Shown: piece by piece, positions 21,301 to 30,679 of the stretch | How the letters are laid out: every line of letters begins with the position of its first letter | Position numbering within the stretch: the first letter of the stretch is position 1 | DNA from: Mesostigma viride | Lineage: Eukaryota; Streptophyta; Mesostigmatophyceae; Mesostigmatales; Mesostigmataceae | Direction: 5' to 3' | DNA length: 62,500 nt | Assembly (NCBI GenBank): GCA_009746045.1 | Contig: RPFO01000022.1 | Span: 1,368,913-1,431,412 of the forward strand | Translations under genes and position numbers: made by a program | Notes under the pieces: generated by a model | The model's input: the letters and a program-made list of their open reading frames with translations, nothing else | Told to the model about the DNA's origin: nothing | Databases searched by the model: none

Positions 21301-23625
21301 AGCGATTACTCACGGTATGGGACCCTGTCCTCTCCTGTCACGGGCCGCTGGTGCGGCATGGGCGTCACGCATCCCCCCCGGCTGCGCAGCATGAACATCT
21401 GCCACTCCTTGACGCGGCGTGCCTCCTTGTCCCTGAGCACGTGCGACTCGGAGCGCTTCCAATCCCTCTTCTTGGTCATCGAGACCAGCCCCTGGCATCA
21501 ATCCATGGCAAATGCGACCCCGTTGGGCAGCAAGGGAGCAATTTAAGTAGGAAACCAATGAGGAAAGGCAAGGAGAAAAGACGCGGAGGGAAGGCAAGGA
21601 GGAAAGGCAGGGAGAAAAGGCAAGGAGGAAAGAGGAGGAAAGGGAAGGAGGGAAGGGAAGAAAGGCAGGCAGGCAGGCAGGCAGGCAAGGAGGAGACACA
21701 AGAAGGGAAGACAATGAGGAGAGGCAGCAAGGAAAGGCAACAAGGAAAGGCAAGGAGGAAAGAGGCTTACAATGTGTTCCATGACGCTTCATCCTAGCAC
21801 TCCCACCATGGACTTGCAAAGAATACTCGTGGAAAGTTGGCATCATGCCGCAACCCAGTGCGGCAGGCAGGATCTGCCACACAGCCACCAGCGACCTGCA
21901 AGCATATGAGGTGGATCTTATCTGGCCCTCTGCTCCTCCATTCGCCACAACAACCAGGGCAAAGGACACACAGAGGGCAGTCTACTTCACGGAAACACCC
22001 TGGATGACTCTTCCGAACTCACCCATTCATCCTAGAGAGCATAGAGTCTCACTACCTTATTGCTCTGCCTCGGCGTGTATGGGAACCCTCCCTACCTTAT
22101 TGCTCTGCGACCGATTGGACGCGCCTGGGTCCGGTGACCGTCTCCTCGCCCGCCCCCCCTGCGACGCGCTGACACTGAACCGCGCCGATTTCCCCGATGC
22201 GGTTCCCGATGCGTTGGCCGACCGCCCAGACGTCCGCTTGGGCCCCTCATACACGGGCGGCAACTCTCCCTCGCTCGCATCATCCTCCACCATCATGACA
22301 CCTGGCTGCTGGCGACTGTCCCGCGCCAACGCCTCCTGCGGTGCACGCCTCGTTGGGCTACGGCCCCGCTGCCGTGTCGCTTCTCCTTGCGCACGCGGCG
22401 GGAGCCGGTCGTCCTCCGACCGATCACCAGGATCGGGGGACCGGTCCCTGGGCGGGGGCGCGGGAGGCTGGCGAGTCGACTCCTGTCGCTTCAGCCCCCG
22501 CTCGTCCCTTCGACCATCCCTCATCCCCTCGCCACCGTCCTCGGGGTCCTCATCATTTTCTCGCCTCTGCTCACGCTGCGAGTCGCGCCGCTTGACCCTG
22601 GGCTGGCCCTCGTGCCGCTCCCCAGGGTCAGGGCTCCTCTCCCGGGGCTTCCCCTGCGTGGCTTGCCCGCCCATGCCACGCCCCCGGTAGCCCCTGCCAC
22701 CCTCCTCATCGTCTTCCGACCCTGACGATATCTCCCTCGCTGGCGCTTTCCCTGCCGCATATGCCAGTCGACTGGGCAGCCTTTGGAGTGGTCGGGCATC
22801 CACCACCTCAGCAGTGGGTGCCTGCCCCCCTGGCCCACGTAGGGGTGCCAATGCCCCCGGCTTACCAGCCCTGGGCGCGGCCGCAGGTTCCAGCGATGGC
22901 TTGCGCGCCAACGCGCCCTGAGCAGGGGCCCTACCCCCGGCATCCCCCTCCTCATCGACCGAGTTGTCCACCGAGTTGTCCAGGGAGGCCTGGCTGTCCC
23001 TGGAGGAGCGCAGGTCGTGGCTCTTGCGCACACGGTACCCGCGGAATGCGCTCTGGATCTTGGTCGCCTCACGTGCCTCCCTCTCTGCTGCCGCACGCAG
23101 GTTCGACGGCTGCCGCCGCGGTGGTGCCGGCTCCGCCTCCCAATCCTCTCTTTCTGCTGGCGCACGCACATTTGATAGTTGACGCCGGGGCGGGCCTGGT
23201 GGCCCCGCCTTGCGTGGCCTCACAGCGTCAAAGCTGTCATCGTCATCATCCCCCCCGCTCATGTCTTCCACTTGGGTGTCCGGCTTCGCTTGCCGTGCGG
23301 GCTGGTTCGCCCGCATGGGCCGGTCTTCTTCAGGATCATCATTAATCTGGTGTACGTCACCCTGCCCACTCTCCCGATCACCCGACCGACGGAGCTCGTT
23401 GTAGGATTTCCTAGCCTTGTAGCCGCGGAAGGCGCTTTGTATCTTGATCGCCTGGCCCTCCTCGTCGGATTGCTCCGCGGGGGCGGGCGCTGCGGCTCGT
23501 AACGGCGCCCGCAAGGGTGCCAGGGTCTGGGCCGCAGGAGCCGCCAGGTCCTTTGGAGCCAGGTTGGATTTCCGGCCCAGGGGAGCCAGGGAGGAGGTGG
23601 TTCGAATTCGCGGCAGGCCCTCCAT
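465..23625 (-). CDS. NPHP4: Nephrocystin-4 (NPHP4), IQ-motif N-terminal extension, 3' end outside window
   Basis: NPHP4 is a scaffold of the ciliary transition zone that acts with NPHP1 and RPGRIP1L to gate entry to the cilium. Exons on the minus strand: 23625-22096, 21491-21314, 20070-20018, 19677-19580, 19193-19084, 18893-18769, 17885-17693, 17461-17227, 16593-16466, 15346-15271, 14240-14064, 13284-13186, 12871-12776, 12033-11946, 11355-11138, 10208-9921, 9114-9037, 8365-8192, 7657-7537, 6815-6679, 6225-6013, 5535-5407, 1084-465 (about 1,721 codons). Family landmarks in the right order: LELRVSVSLFDEG, VLVVELVVS, MHLLPDNFF, LRAGIHNGRHFVQKLV, IFQLVYTGK, VPETLYFTFQ, CRYLRDKELHVDVWDGASLL and SLLIRLINIGREGG. 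The C-terminal Ig/MSP-like part would lie left of the window. Phases match everywhere except 19580/19193. Exon 17461-17227 has an in-frame TGA at 17433-17431. The intron after 8192 uses a GC donor. Confidence 0.9.
1155..1306. repeat. Two short minisatellites
   Basis: A G-rich 11-bp unit (gggggcagagg) repeats at about 1165-1215. An 18-bp unit containing tagggtgcatgccg repeats three times at about 1258-1306. Both lie in the NPHP4 intron between exons 5535-5407 and 1084-465. Confidence 0.85.
1931..2287 (+). CDS. Transposon ORF resembling the P2X7 cytoplasmic ballast domain
   Basis: This ORF has 118 codons from the ATG at 1931. The frame stays open upstream, so the true start is uncertain. The C-terminal half reads RNAAYRWFAARMGW, then LPREILTIIRDRFP and GNYVGFI. 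This follows the pattern known for the P2X7 C-terminal (ballast) domain: R..AYR.F, LP..v...IR..FP, G.Y.GF. The Cys/His zinc-binding half of that domain is not evident here. The ORF ends 23 bp before the transposase ATG. A T-tract followed by cgtag (2289-2303) could be a splice acceptor joining the two, or the T-tract could hide a frameshift. The role is unknown; DNA or protein binding by the transposase is an inference. Confidence 0.6.
   Translation: MAYTDAQDFARWQRANVALGLWQLENEFTGVLLDDILARDRLIELGPAGLNHTPPVDPYDGNNVFRNAAYRWFAARMGWIAPDGTARPLPREILTIIRDRFPDPAGNYVGFIATADRR
2311..3969 (+). CDS. Kolobok transposase, N-terminal and central part
   Basis: This ORF has 552 codons. A basic, Pro/Ser-rich N-terminus precedes a Cys-rich zinc-binding stretch (CPFC, then LWCSNPWC, about residues 151-190). 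The transposase core begins at about residue 310. The first catalytic Asp is D314 in VSFDGSW, and the second is D427 in VSDGDTSW. A following segment, KLEDLNHLGNCLYGAL, matches the family block after the second Asp. The frame is lost in a G-run near 3915-3925. Between there and about 4010 a different frame carries a plausible continuation (VEVVEWCTATKELKPG). The copy therefore needs at least two frame changes to reach the third catalytic residue in the next ORF. Confidence 0.75.
   Translation: MTGAGKAATAQRRRRQRERTGQAPSTPAPSRGVGRPRGSRKARFPGRPRVAQQTRAEWVSGKGKESPQTPATAQASGGSDGGASAPTTTSSGRQSVPPLTTKPSPQKFYPHGKMASAGAADETPPSPPAQGPPLSMPRVLVDSCQLEEMASMMQCPFCCGVGCVKVGEMAAKKFSGEGSLADIVLWCSNPWCDKPDGEGSKEREPWRIPFPILRPNSDLREGMDRNASSSLLAVAAVLFSCTRTQLLRCSTVLGLAFPRGHTWDKDVDAVEAVIMDFLGEVIAENREKARAWEQKAGRFKVDKEGRQGCRVSFDGSWPTRGYQSKWGQQLTIHEGTGLVIGLHISGKWCPVCQVASRSGKEARPHVCWLNWQDSSKGMESQGARFLLHELASLHAGVSFGQVKKGEQGPQQPKPLAQRLYAAQVVSDGDTSWYAQVRADTSLPHVPEKLEDLNHLGNCLYGALLKVKREHLGKLPGVLDEHCIRHVCYCFRTLIRRNHHMPAEWLHEATQNLLRHAFNDHSTCKQYPNHDLKGKGKGGLGWRWWSGVPPLRN
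4001..4738 (+). CDS. Kolobok transposase, C-terminal part with PHD finger
   Basis: This is a 245-codon continuation with a GTG-read start, so it is probably not an independent gene. It begins with the third catalytic block: the Glu in HTNLNEFHHSQ (codon 4151-4153) is the expected DDE glutamate. A Lys/Arg-rich segment follows. A C4HC3 PHD-type zinc finger lies at about 4549-4720 (CTVC, then CSNQ, GGHMLC, WFCAAC). PHD fingers bind histone tails, and in a transposase this could direct chromatin targeting (inference). The ORF ends 527 bp before the right terminal repeat. Confidence 0.7.
   Translation: MEGQEMAAPKDSTSKGVVLDVWGMVNCVWQKYTTPSLLKACKHDTHTNLNEFHHSQQVKCLPLGKGAFAHTRWPVAAMQGVLKVQLGEEWWKPIANKLGITVTPAVEEQLASLKLERARQQAKKRDPNWRRLRKKKKTEAQGGKWKDNKAGGEYEHGSGYAIYGQPVAGQEGGGESSDSDSDSVLCTVCGGAEHKKVNPFLLCSNQDPGDHGGHMLCLGFTLSTVPGDPWFCAACDDTGANSVLD
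7875..7966. repeat. About 29-bp tandem repeat, three copies
   Basis: The unit contains catgtatgtatccgcatgct and repeats three times in the NPHP4 intron between exons 8365-8192 and 7657-7537. Copies are contiguous and nearly identical, so this is a minisatellite and not a spaced array. Confidence 0.9.
10250..10290. repeat. Poly-G tract
   Basis: A G-tract of more than 25 bases, broken once, lies just upstream of NPHP4 exon 10208-9921. On the gene strand it is a C-rich polypyrimidine tract before the acceptor. Confidence 0.85.
12175..12482. repeat. Compound CA / GA / GACAGAGA microsatellite
   Basis: Alternating CA and GA dinucleotide blocks (12175-12365) pass into a regular 8-bp gacagaga array (12366-12478) within an NPHP4 intron. 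Long ORFs on both strands here are products of the repeat. Confidence 0.97.
13733..13822. repeat. About 31-bp tandem repeat, three copies
   Basis: The unit, containing ccattatcaactagcaatc, repeats three times in the NPHP4 intron between exons 14240-14064 and 13284-13186. Confidence 0.85.
15719..16031. repeat. (GGTC)n/(GGTT)n microsatellite
   Basis: About 310 bp of tetranucleotide repeat, GGTC in the core with GGTT at both ends, lies within the NPHP4 intron between exons 16593-16466 and 15346-15271. Confidence 0.98.
16907..17098. other. AT-rich island in a GC-rich intron
   Basis: About 190 bp of almost pure A/T, including an aattt/aaatt array near 17007-17027, stands out sharply from its surroundings in an NPHP4 intron. 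It could be an old organelle DNA insertion, AT-rich simple sequence or the remnant of a mobile element. No coding sequence is visible. Confidence 0.8.
20391..20619. mobile_element. 229-bp foldback element (MITE-like)
   Basis: The left end (AGTCATTCACGCCTTAAG, 20391-20408, continuing into TTGGGTT) is matched by its inverted copy at 20595-20619 with one mismatch, giving 25-bp terminal inverted repeats. Internal sub-repeats of the CCAACTTAAGGCGTGA type occur at about 20445 and 20570 in mixed orientation. Target duplications are not clear. No ORF is present. It lies in the NPHP4 intron after exon 2. Confidence 0.7.
20858..21207. repeat. 36-bp minisatellite, about nine copies
   Basis: The unit contains cccccacagccgctaccggt followed by acctatgaaactagta. 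It is in-phase for translation on the plus strand, so it yields a spurious repetitive ORF. It lies in the NPHP4 intron between exons 21491-21314 and 20070-20018. Confidence 0.95.
21545..21770. repeat. Purine-rich degenerate GGCAAGGAGGAAA repeat
   Basis: About 225 bp of degenerate aaggcaaggaggaaag units with an internal (GGCA)n run near 21665-21690. On the NPHP4 strand it is a polypyrimidine stretch upstream of exon 21491-21314. Confidence 0.85.
22096..23625 (-). CDS. First exon of the NPHP4 gene: IQ-motif, disordered N-terminal region
   Basis: This exon encodes 510 residues from the ATG at 23625 to a clean donor (AAG|GTAGGG). Two IQ calmodulin-binding motifs lie at about residues 59-75 (IKIQSAFRGYKARKS) and 187-203 (TKIQSAFRGYRVRKS). 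The rest is charged, Arg/Asp/Pro-rich and probably disordered. It ends in phase 0. The next exon (21491-21314) reads in that phase, contains an NPHP4-like N-terminus (EWQMFMLRSRG, then PMPHQRP) and joins exon 20070-20018 in phase. Alternatively this is a separate two-exon gene, because a TAA stop (21308-21306) follows the donor of exon 2 directly. Confidence 0.7.
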
Positions 23626-25435
23626 TCTTGGCGGTGAGGGTTTGTGAGTAGCCTCACTGGAGAGTTTTTGGTGGGACCTCCTCTGTTCTAGCCTAATTCA
23701 AGGGCGGTCTCCCCATGGCTTATGGGGCTGAGATAGGGGCAACGGTTGGCAGGTGCACCCAGCATCTTCTAGGGTGTTGACGGTCAGACAGGCCTTGTTG
23801 CATGCCTGACAAGACACGATTAGAACAATGAAAGGCCATGACGACAGGGTGACGACCATACAGAATTATTAGCATGTTTATGAGGGAAAACATAACACTG
23901 AGAACCGTTTAGTGGTGTACAAGCGAATCTCGCCGCGTTTGCACCATTTGCGAGCCACGCTAGTTGATAATGCCAAACCATTTCAACCCTGCCATGAAAA
24001 CGTAAGCATTTGTCCGCTGCCTCTCCCTAACCATGGTTGTTACTGGTCAAACAGGGTTGGGCCAAGTCCCCGCATTGAAGAAAGCACACTCACATTGGTC
24101 ACACGCTGATAATCCATCGCCCAGTTCAAGCAACACCCCGAGCGACAAGGAATGGTTCAGTCTCTGGCGTACTACAATCGCATGCTATGGCCGTCCCCAA
24201 GGTAAAGGGAAATTGCACAATGGCCATGGTTCTCTAACAAACTTATTGCGGGGCCAATGGAATCACCATAACATAAACAAACCAGTCGATTACGAAAAGC
24301 TTCATGGGCTCGATAAGGGGCGCACGGGATGTCGCAGGCACATCAGTCCACACCAACCAGCAAATTTCAATCTCGCCAAACAGGCATTCTTGCAAGATCT
24401 TATAAACTGCCTCCGCCAACCAAAACCAGCTTAACCTCTTAAGCGTTGTCCTCAAAATACGTGCTGCGATAAGTTTACGCGTAGCCGGAAATTTTGATAG
24501 ATACGTGTATGGTTTTGACAAACCTTGAGTTCGTATTCCCACGTCGTCGTCAAACCCGTAATTCGACGCCCAAGTCAATCAGTCAAACGAAATATCCGTT
24601 CAATCAAAACCACGCGTTCGTTTAGGCTGACAGCTCGCCTGAAAATCTATTCCAACGCCTGAACCTATCCCAACGCCTGAAAAACTATCCCTTTCCATAG
24701 TTGTAAATTTCCATTACCGCTGACTGCTAAGCGGCACGTAGGAGCGATGGACACCATCGCACTTCAGGATTCGGGATCGCCAAATTTAAAAATTATAATG
24801 TGCCAACAAAGGCAACGGTCCAAAGAATGCTAATGCTGCCGGCAAGACAAACTGGGACGCAGCCTGACGCAGCCACGTGACGCGATCTGATGCTGGCCAA
24901 GTTACGTCGTGTGCGGCAAGAGCTTCTGCCCGTGGCCCGTGCCCCGTGGACCGAAAATCCTTGTCACGGCCTCCCCAGTCCGAGTCGCGCAACGGGACTT
25001 GGCCGGCGCGCGGCGGCCACGGCCGGCATCCTGTGGCCCGGATGTGCACACCACCGGAGGTCTTGCAGTAACTATGTGCGTGAACATGCACTGAAGGCAT
25101 GCCACGGAGTCCCCGCTGAGGTACTTTTCTACGCGGATACTTCACCCACGATGAAGGCACTGAAGTGGCACGACTCACTTGCCCACTGAGGTCCGTCTGG
25201 AGTCCGTCGTACTGATAGCGGCAACTCCGCGTCATCCGGACCTTGCACATGTGCACGGATGCCGAGCCTGCAAGCCTCGACCTCGGCTAGTGCCCACCGA
25301 CCTTTCAGCTGTTCAGACTTGGTGGCACTTACTTACATGGTCGAGATTCTCGACTACACAAGCTAGCAGCATCGTCACATAATGCGGAGTTCCCACGGCT
25401 GATCCGTCTTGCTAGTACAGAACCGTCAGCATAGA

Positions 25436-25830
25436 TATCAAGGAGACAACCAGCGCAGGCCAGAAATCGGGAGAATCCGGACCATGGTAGCTCGAGCCTG
25501 CCGTTATCTTGTCCGCGTGTTCGAGTCGTTCAGGATGATAAAGATGAATGGTGATGGAAATGTGTAGCCTTGTGCATTGAACGGGAGCACGAGTCTAATT
25601 AATTAATTAATTAATTAATTCATTGTGCATTGAAATTATGGCTGGCTTTCGTGTACAGCGACTAGATGACCTAGACGGTGGGGCCGGAAACAGCATGCTT
25701 GATCAGGGCGTGTGTTTCGAGCCTAACTGGCCGGGAGTGTCTAGTGGTGAGCACCATGGCTGCGATCGCTCTCCCACCATTTACGAGGAAATACCCGCAA
25801 ATGGAAAACCACTGAAAAGGTCTAGCTAGT
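25436..25830. repeat. Dispersed repeat, about 350 bp
   Basis: This segment matches, in reverse complement, most of 60240-60594. It begins with the motif AGGAGACAACCAGCGCAGGC, which also occurs with changes near 1576 (NPHP4 intron), 53640 (DnaJ intron) and 60838-60898. No ORF is seen. A GTTCGAGTC sequence at about 25522 resembles a pol III B box, but no convincing A box is present. Confidence 0.75.
25582..25622 (+). mobile_element. 41-bp LINE 3'-end insertion with 12-bp target duplication
   Basis: A fragment beginning CGGGAGCACGAGTC and continuing into (TTAA)n is flanked by direct repeats TTGTGCATTGAA at 25570-25581 and 25623-25634. The paralogous copy at about 60440-60460 (reverse orientation) has a single TTCAATGCACAA and no insert, so it preserves the empty site. 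The inserted motif matches the 3' ends of the LINE family seen at 57000 and 60700. Confidence 0.8.
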
Positions 25831-26651
25831 CAGTCATTACATAGATATAATCACCATGTCTCATCAGTTTCAAAATTATACCGAAAGTGTCTCAGCCAGC
25901 CATGCCTTTCAAGCAGCAAGTCAGTTGGCCTGGCTGCTATAGGCTAGCGTGCTCAAGTTGGGGCACATGGAAGTTTGTCTAGAATGTTGTAAGATTAGGG
26001 CACAACAGTGGGCTGTGCATGGCAGGCATCATGTCCATGCATGTACTTTGGCATTGATCATCCATCATGTATTGTGAAATAACCATCAATGCATGTCATA
26101 AGTTATTAAGTGAGACAACTAGCATAGATATACACTATAGATAACTATGGCATGCATGCGCGCTGCTAGGGATTACTTTGAGCAACGTCTAACTCGCAAC
26201 ATGTGCAATGCATGCATTCCAGTTCTTCAATCGATTCTACATCAAGTCCGTCCACGGCAGCCATCAACAAAACACATGCCTGCATGGGAACGTGTGAGGC
26301 GTGGACAACCACGTGCTAAAAAGACAACCGCGTCGGCTAAGTCATGCTAACCCTAGTAGCCCATGAATTGTACGCTTTGATTTAAGTGAGACAACCATGA
26401 TTGTCCACATTCAACCAAGCTCCCCTTCCCATGCACGCATGGAAGGTGCCATGCACAAACGCTTTGTGGTTGCTTTAGGTGCACCATGGCTTCTACACGT
26501 GGCGCATGCACGGCATTGTTCGCTGCCAACCCCGTTGAAGCGTTTGAAAGCCTACATTCTTCCAGCATCCCTCCCAACGACATTTTAACTCGATGGATAA
26601 TATACAGGTGGCTCACGTGGACAGGTGGTGATACGATAGCCCCAGTTTTGG

Positions 26652-29242
26652 CTACCAATCCATGTCAAGGCGGCTGAACCGCCGATATAACAAGATGGTG
26701 ATCCCCAACACCGCCGCGGATGCCAGCTGCATGACGTAGGCCCCGAATGCGATGATGCCCGCGTGGCGCAGGATGGTGGGGATGGCGATACTGCCCACGC
26801 CGGAGAATCCTGTCATGAACTTGGCGCCCGCGAGCCAGCTGCAGGTGCCAACATGATTTGCAGACGCATGATCCGACCCATCCACCGATACCATCAGCCC
26901 TGCCAGAAAGCCTTACTGTGGAATTTATACTGAATACAAGCATTACAGTTTCGTTGAGGAGTCACGGAGCACTAACCCTCATGACGACCAAAACCAAAAA
27001 GCATGGTCATACACAACAAGTGATGAGAGAACAGGTCCAAAATAACGAGCATAACCACACTAGGACCAGTCAGAATGCCACCAGAAACATTCAAGCTGAG
27101 CTCCTATCGCAATACGTGCCAAACCTCGAGCCAAACAACAACAAATGCACACCATGCAACAGAACCAACAAAAGCGCTAGTCCGCCTGCTCACCAGTAAC
27201 TTTCCGTCAGCGGCTCGTGCTAGCTGGAAATTACTGGCAGGGCTCAGTTTGAGGCCGATTCACGTCTAAATGATTGAAATTGAGTCAAGTCACGGGGTTG
27301 CAAATCTTACGTATCGCTACTGCTGCTATCCAATGAATGAATATAACAGGCACCTTGTCGCTGCTAGAGACTATCTGCCCTAGCCTTGCAAGTGCCAGAT
27401 CCCAAGTCAGGCTGTGCCCTGTGCCATGGACCTTGCCCACCAGACGCGGTGACTACCTACCACAACAGAGTACTTGGGCATACATGAGAGGCCGCCTTCA
27501 CTTTCGAAATAAAAAGGCCATATGCTTGAAGCCACCACCGGTGCTTAGCCTGGATTCTAACGGTCCAGGCAAGGCCAAGCGGCAGGCCAAATACTAAAAA
27601 CCATGCATGGCAATGGTGGAGAGCTAAGGAATGAGAATCCAAGCCGAGTAACAAATGCCTCCAAAGAGTTGCCAAATTTTAAGGTTGCCCCGCGAACCAG
27701 TAGAGTACGCACCCATCATCATCGCTGTCCCCCCCGCCCCCGAAGGACGCGGACATGGAGGTGTAGTCATCGCTGGCGCCCCCCCCAAAGAAGAGGCAGG
27801 GGATGGGCACCATCACGTACATCATGGCTGAGCACGCGCACACAGATGAAAAGGGGGGCGGACGCAAGGTTTAGTAACTAGCCAGTGTGTGGGTGAAAGC
27901 AACGTGGAAGTGAGGCAGGGGCCAAGGGCAGGGTCAGTCATTAACCTAACACATGGCGTGGAGGATGGGTGAAACAGGGTGTCCCGATTCGCGGACGTGA
28001 AAACCCTACTTACCTCACCGGAACCCCACTTTTCAGTAGCCGGACGAGCAGGTTTCTGTCCTTTTCCCCTTGCATTTGGTGCCCCGTGGAGGGCAAGACC
28101 AGACATTACTAGGCATTCCCCTTTTCAACCAACCAGTGCCCACCTTTGGTACTATCGCAGCCCAACGGCGGCCTGCTACCATTAACGAGAGCTCATGGGC
28201 ATGACACACGAGCTGCCCCCCGCTGGCAGCGGGGAGTGATCCTATGGGTATGGCATAAACACTGTGAACCCCGGGAAGCGTAAAAACGGTGCACCCGGGG
28301 CCGCGTACCTGACAGCATGGGCCACCAGTTGCCATAGAAGGCGCACCCCTGCGGTGGACAGAGCGGGAACAGATGGGTGGCCACGCGCCAGCCACACGGC
28401 ATCCCGCCCAAACCGTCAGATATATTGCAACAAGGGCATCAGTGGGCACGAGCAAGGGCACAAGCGGGCATGAACAAGCGCTAAAGGGGGCACGCCGGCT
28501 GCGTTCTTGAGAAGATGACATTCTTTGCCATACAAGGGTGAATCGAGTGCACAAGGTCACACACACTCACACATAGTTGTCTCACTTGATTGGTAAGTTG
28601 ATGCCGCGAGAGAGTCCGTTGGATAAGGTTAGTCATGTCCGTTGCGAAATGCCAGCATAGCATCGAGCATGAGTACCCAGTGATGCTGACTGCTATCAGA
28701 TACAATGTTGCTGCGTCTGCCTACAACGCGAAATTCTCCAGCCGCGCTGGCTCCCAAAAGCCTTGCCCATGGGTTTCTGAGAAAATAATTCTGACAGTTC
28801 TGAGAATGGCAGCGGAATATGTTGTGCAGGAGGCGTGCGCGGCGGACACAGCCAGGAGCAAGGGGCCATGTGTGCCATAGCAGCCGTCAGAGGGGACGCG
28901 GGTGAAGGACGGGAGCAGGCATGACAGGCAGGTCAGGGGGTAACCGCTGAGTCACGGGGCCGGCATTCCAGGACAGGGCATGGGATGAGCCGTGGGATGA
29001 AGGACTGGAGCAGGCAAACCAAGATGGGGACTGTGATCAGGGGACTGGCCGGATCTCGCTGGGAAAATCATCCTGCGTCAGGGAAGATGCGCAGCGTTGT
29101 ATGGCTGGTGCTTTGTACCCCGCCCTTGAAACGCATGTGTTTCTAATGTCTGCTTGTATTGGTGAGTCTGACAAGCGGCGGCCCACATACGAGGATCTGG
29201 AGGAGGATGCCCGCGGAGAAGAGCAGCGCCAGGTAGAAGAGG
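26652..29242 (-). CDS. VPS55: VPS55 / LEPROT family endosomal membrane protein, first exon not located
   Basis: VPS55 acts with VPS68 in late-endosome to vacuole sorting; the animal relatives are LEPROT and LEPROTL1. Exons on the minus strand: 29242-29191, 28348-28309, 27827-27713, 26838-26652 (stop at 26654-26652). All junctions are phase-consistent. Visible product is about 130 residues. Family motifs are LLFSAGILLQIL, GCAFYGNWWPMLS, MYVMVPIPCLFFGGG and GAKFMTGFSGVGSIAIPTIL, then a final hydrophobic helix. Arabidopsis VPS55 is about 140 residues with four membrane spans; only the short N-terminal segment before the first span is missing. That exon must end in phase 2 and lie above 29242; I found no convincing candidate. 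An acidic Gly-rich loop (about 27715-27760) is longer than in plants. Confidence 0.88.
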
Positions 29243-30679
29243 CTGCAGGGGTCAAAGACAGATATAAACAGAGAGGGATGGGGATTCATGTGAGAAAGGG
29301 GGTGCTAGCACATGGAGCCGCAGCCAGTATGGCATGCAACCCTGCTACAAGAAGGTAGTGGCGGGATTCTCAGTAGACAGAAACGGCGACCACATTAAGG
29401 ATCGGGTAGCTGACCATCGTGGAGATTCAGGTGTGCACACATCCACGCTATCCAATGACCCTGGACCCCCTACGAGCTTGGCTGCAAAGATATGCCATCA
29501 CCTTCACACAGGCAGGTTGGCGACTTTTTCTTGCAGACAGAGAAGGCGAAAAGTGAGAATGGATATATAGGAAGTCGAAGCCGTCAAACTTACACTGCAG
29601 GCACGAAAATCGACCGACGCGGCAGAGCAGCGCCACGAATTATGTCCATGGCATGTCCACGGCAGGCAGGATCCGCCAAGCTGGTCAGTTATTTTCAGCA
29701 AAACTAAATACAATCATCTCGGGAAATAATGAAAAAAATCCTTATCGCATCGAGGCAACTGCGGGGACGCCCACCTAAGACTCCGGCGCTTACCTGTTCC
29801 GTTCAGCATTTCCGAAAGCAATCAGCAGAAGATTTCCAGGAATCAAGCTACTGACGCAGCCATACAAACGGACTCAGGTAAAGACACCTCCCAGCATTTG
29901 CCGTAAGGCTCCTCACTCAAACACAGACTACCTCCCACACTGGCACTGGACCTCAATTGGCCGGAAATCCCGGGAAGCTTACGAGCGGGTCTTCTCCGGA
30001 ATCATTACAGAAAACTAGCACGACAATTATTTTCACAGGGTGCAACGCGCTATATTTTCACAGGATGCCGATGCTCCTTATTGCCCGTAGAAACCCAGCA
30101 TATACGACAGCTAATACCATTCATGGCGATGGAACCGTGCTTTGGCTCCAATAATTAGCCTGACGCCCGTGAGGCCATGACCTTCTGTTGAGAGTTGACC
30201 GTGGACTGTGGAGATGCCTACCAGACCGTAGCGACGTAGCATCCTAGTTGGCATCCGACCTGCCCAGCTGCCCTGCTTCATACCGGCTCATGCTGTGGTC
30301 TCGTCGCTCGTGCACGCATCTGTGGCGGGCAGCATTAGGCAGGAAGAGTCCAGTGGCAATAGCCTCGGAGTGACGCGTGGCGACAACCAAACTGGATCCA
30401 TCGGGCGAGACCTTGCAGGCTCTGGGCGCGGCAGTGGGAGGGCGGGACATGCAAGCTCACGTGCCATACGGGTGCAAGCCACGAAGGCAAATCACGTCTT
30501 GGCGCCCCTCATTTTCCACAAATTGAAATATTATGCTGGCCACATGGAGGGCGGGATAACATCGGGGAGTTGTCCCGCAGTTGGTTGCGCGGTGGTACAG
30601 ACTCGAAACGTGTAGGTTGTGTTGGCCACAATGCGAGCCGTCGTCAAGCCATGCGCATGCTTGGTCAGCCGTGTCAACC
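29243..30679. other. Region between VPS55 and the PPR gene
   Basis: The genes are divergent (VPS55 minus, PPR plus), so this region should hold the missing VPS55 first exon and both promoters. I see no repeat, RNA gene or ORF with recognisable content. Confidence 0.5.

Larger units (their letters stand above)
23626..26651. other. Intergenic region NPHP4-VPS55, no gene recognised
   Basis: Both flanking genes run on the minus strand, so this holds the NPHP4 upstream region and the VPS55 3' region. GC-rich 24880-25330 has short ORFs on both strands with no recognisable domain. A dispersed repeat with a tiny LINE insertion lies at 25436-25830. No tRNA or other RNA gene was seen. Confidence 0.6.

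Noticed and set aside
22341-23345. Plus-strand ORFs opposite the IQ-motif exon
   Set aside because: GC-rich antisense shadows without domains; the minus strand has IQ motifs and a proper ATG and donor.
25480-25540. tRNA-derived SINE head (GTTCGAGTC B-box-like sequence)
   Set aside because: Only a B-box-like match; the A box is unconvincing and no cloverleaf could be drawn, so I kept it as an unclassified dispersed repeat.
30581-30679. Upstream start for the PPR protein at 30581
   Set aside because: The extra 33 residues are not leader-like; the ATG at 30680 opens a basic hydrophobic transit-type sequence. The choice is not proven.
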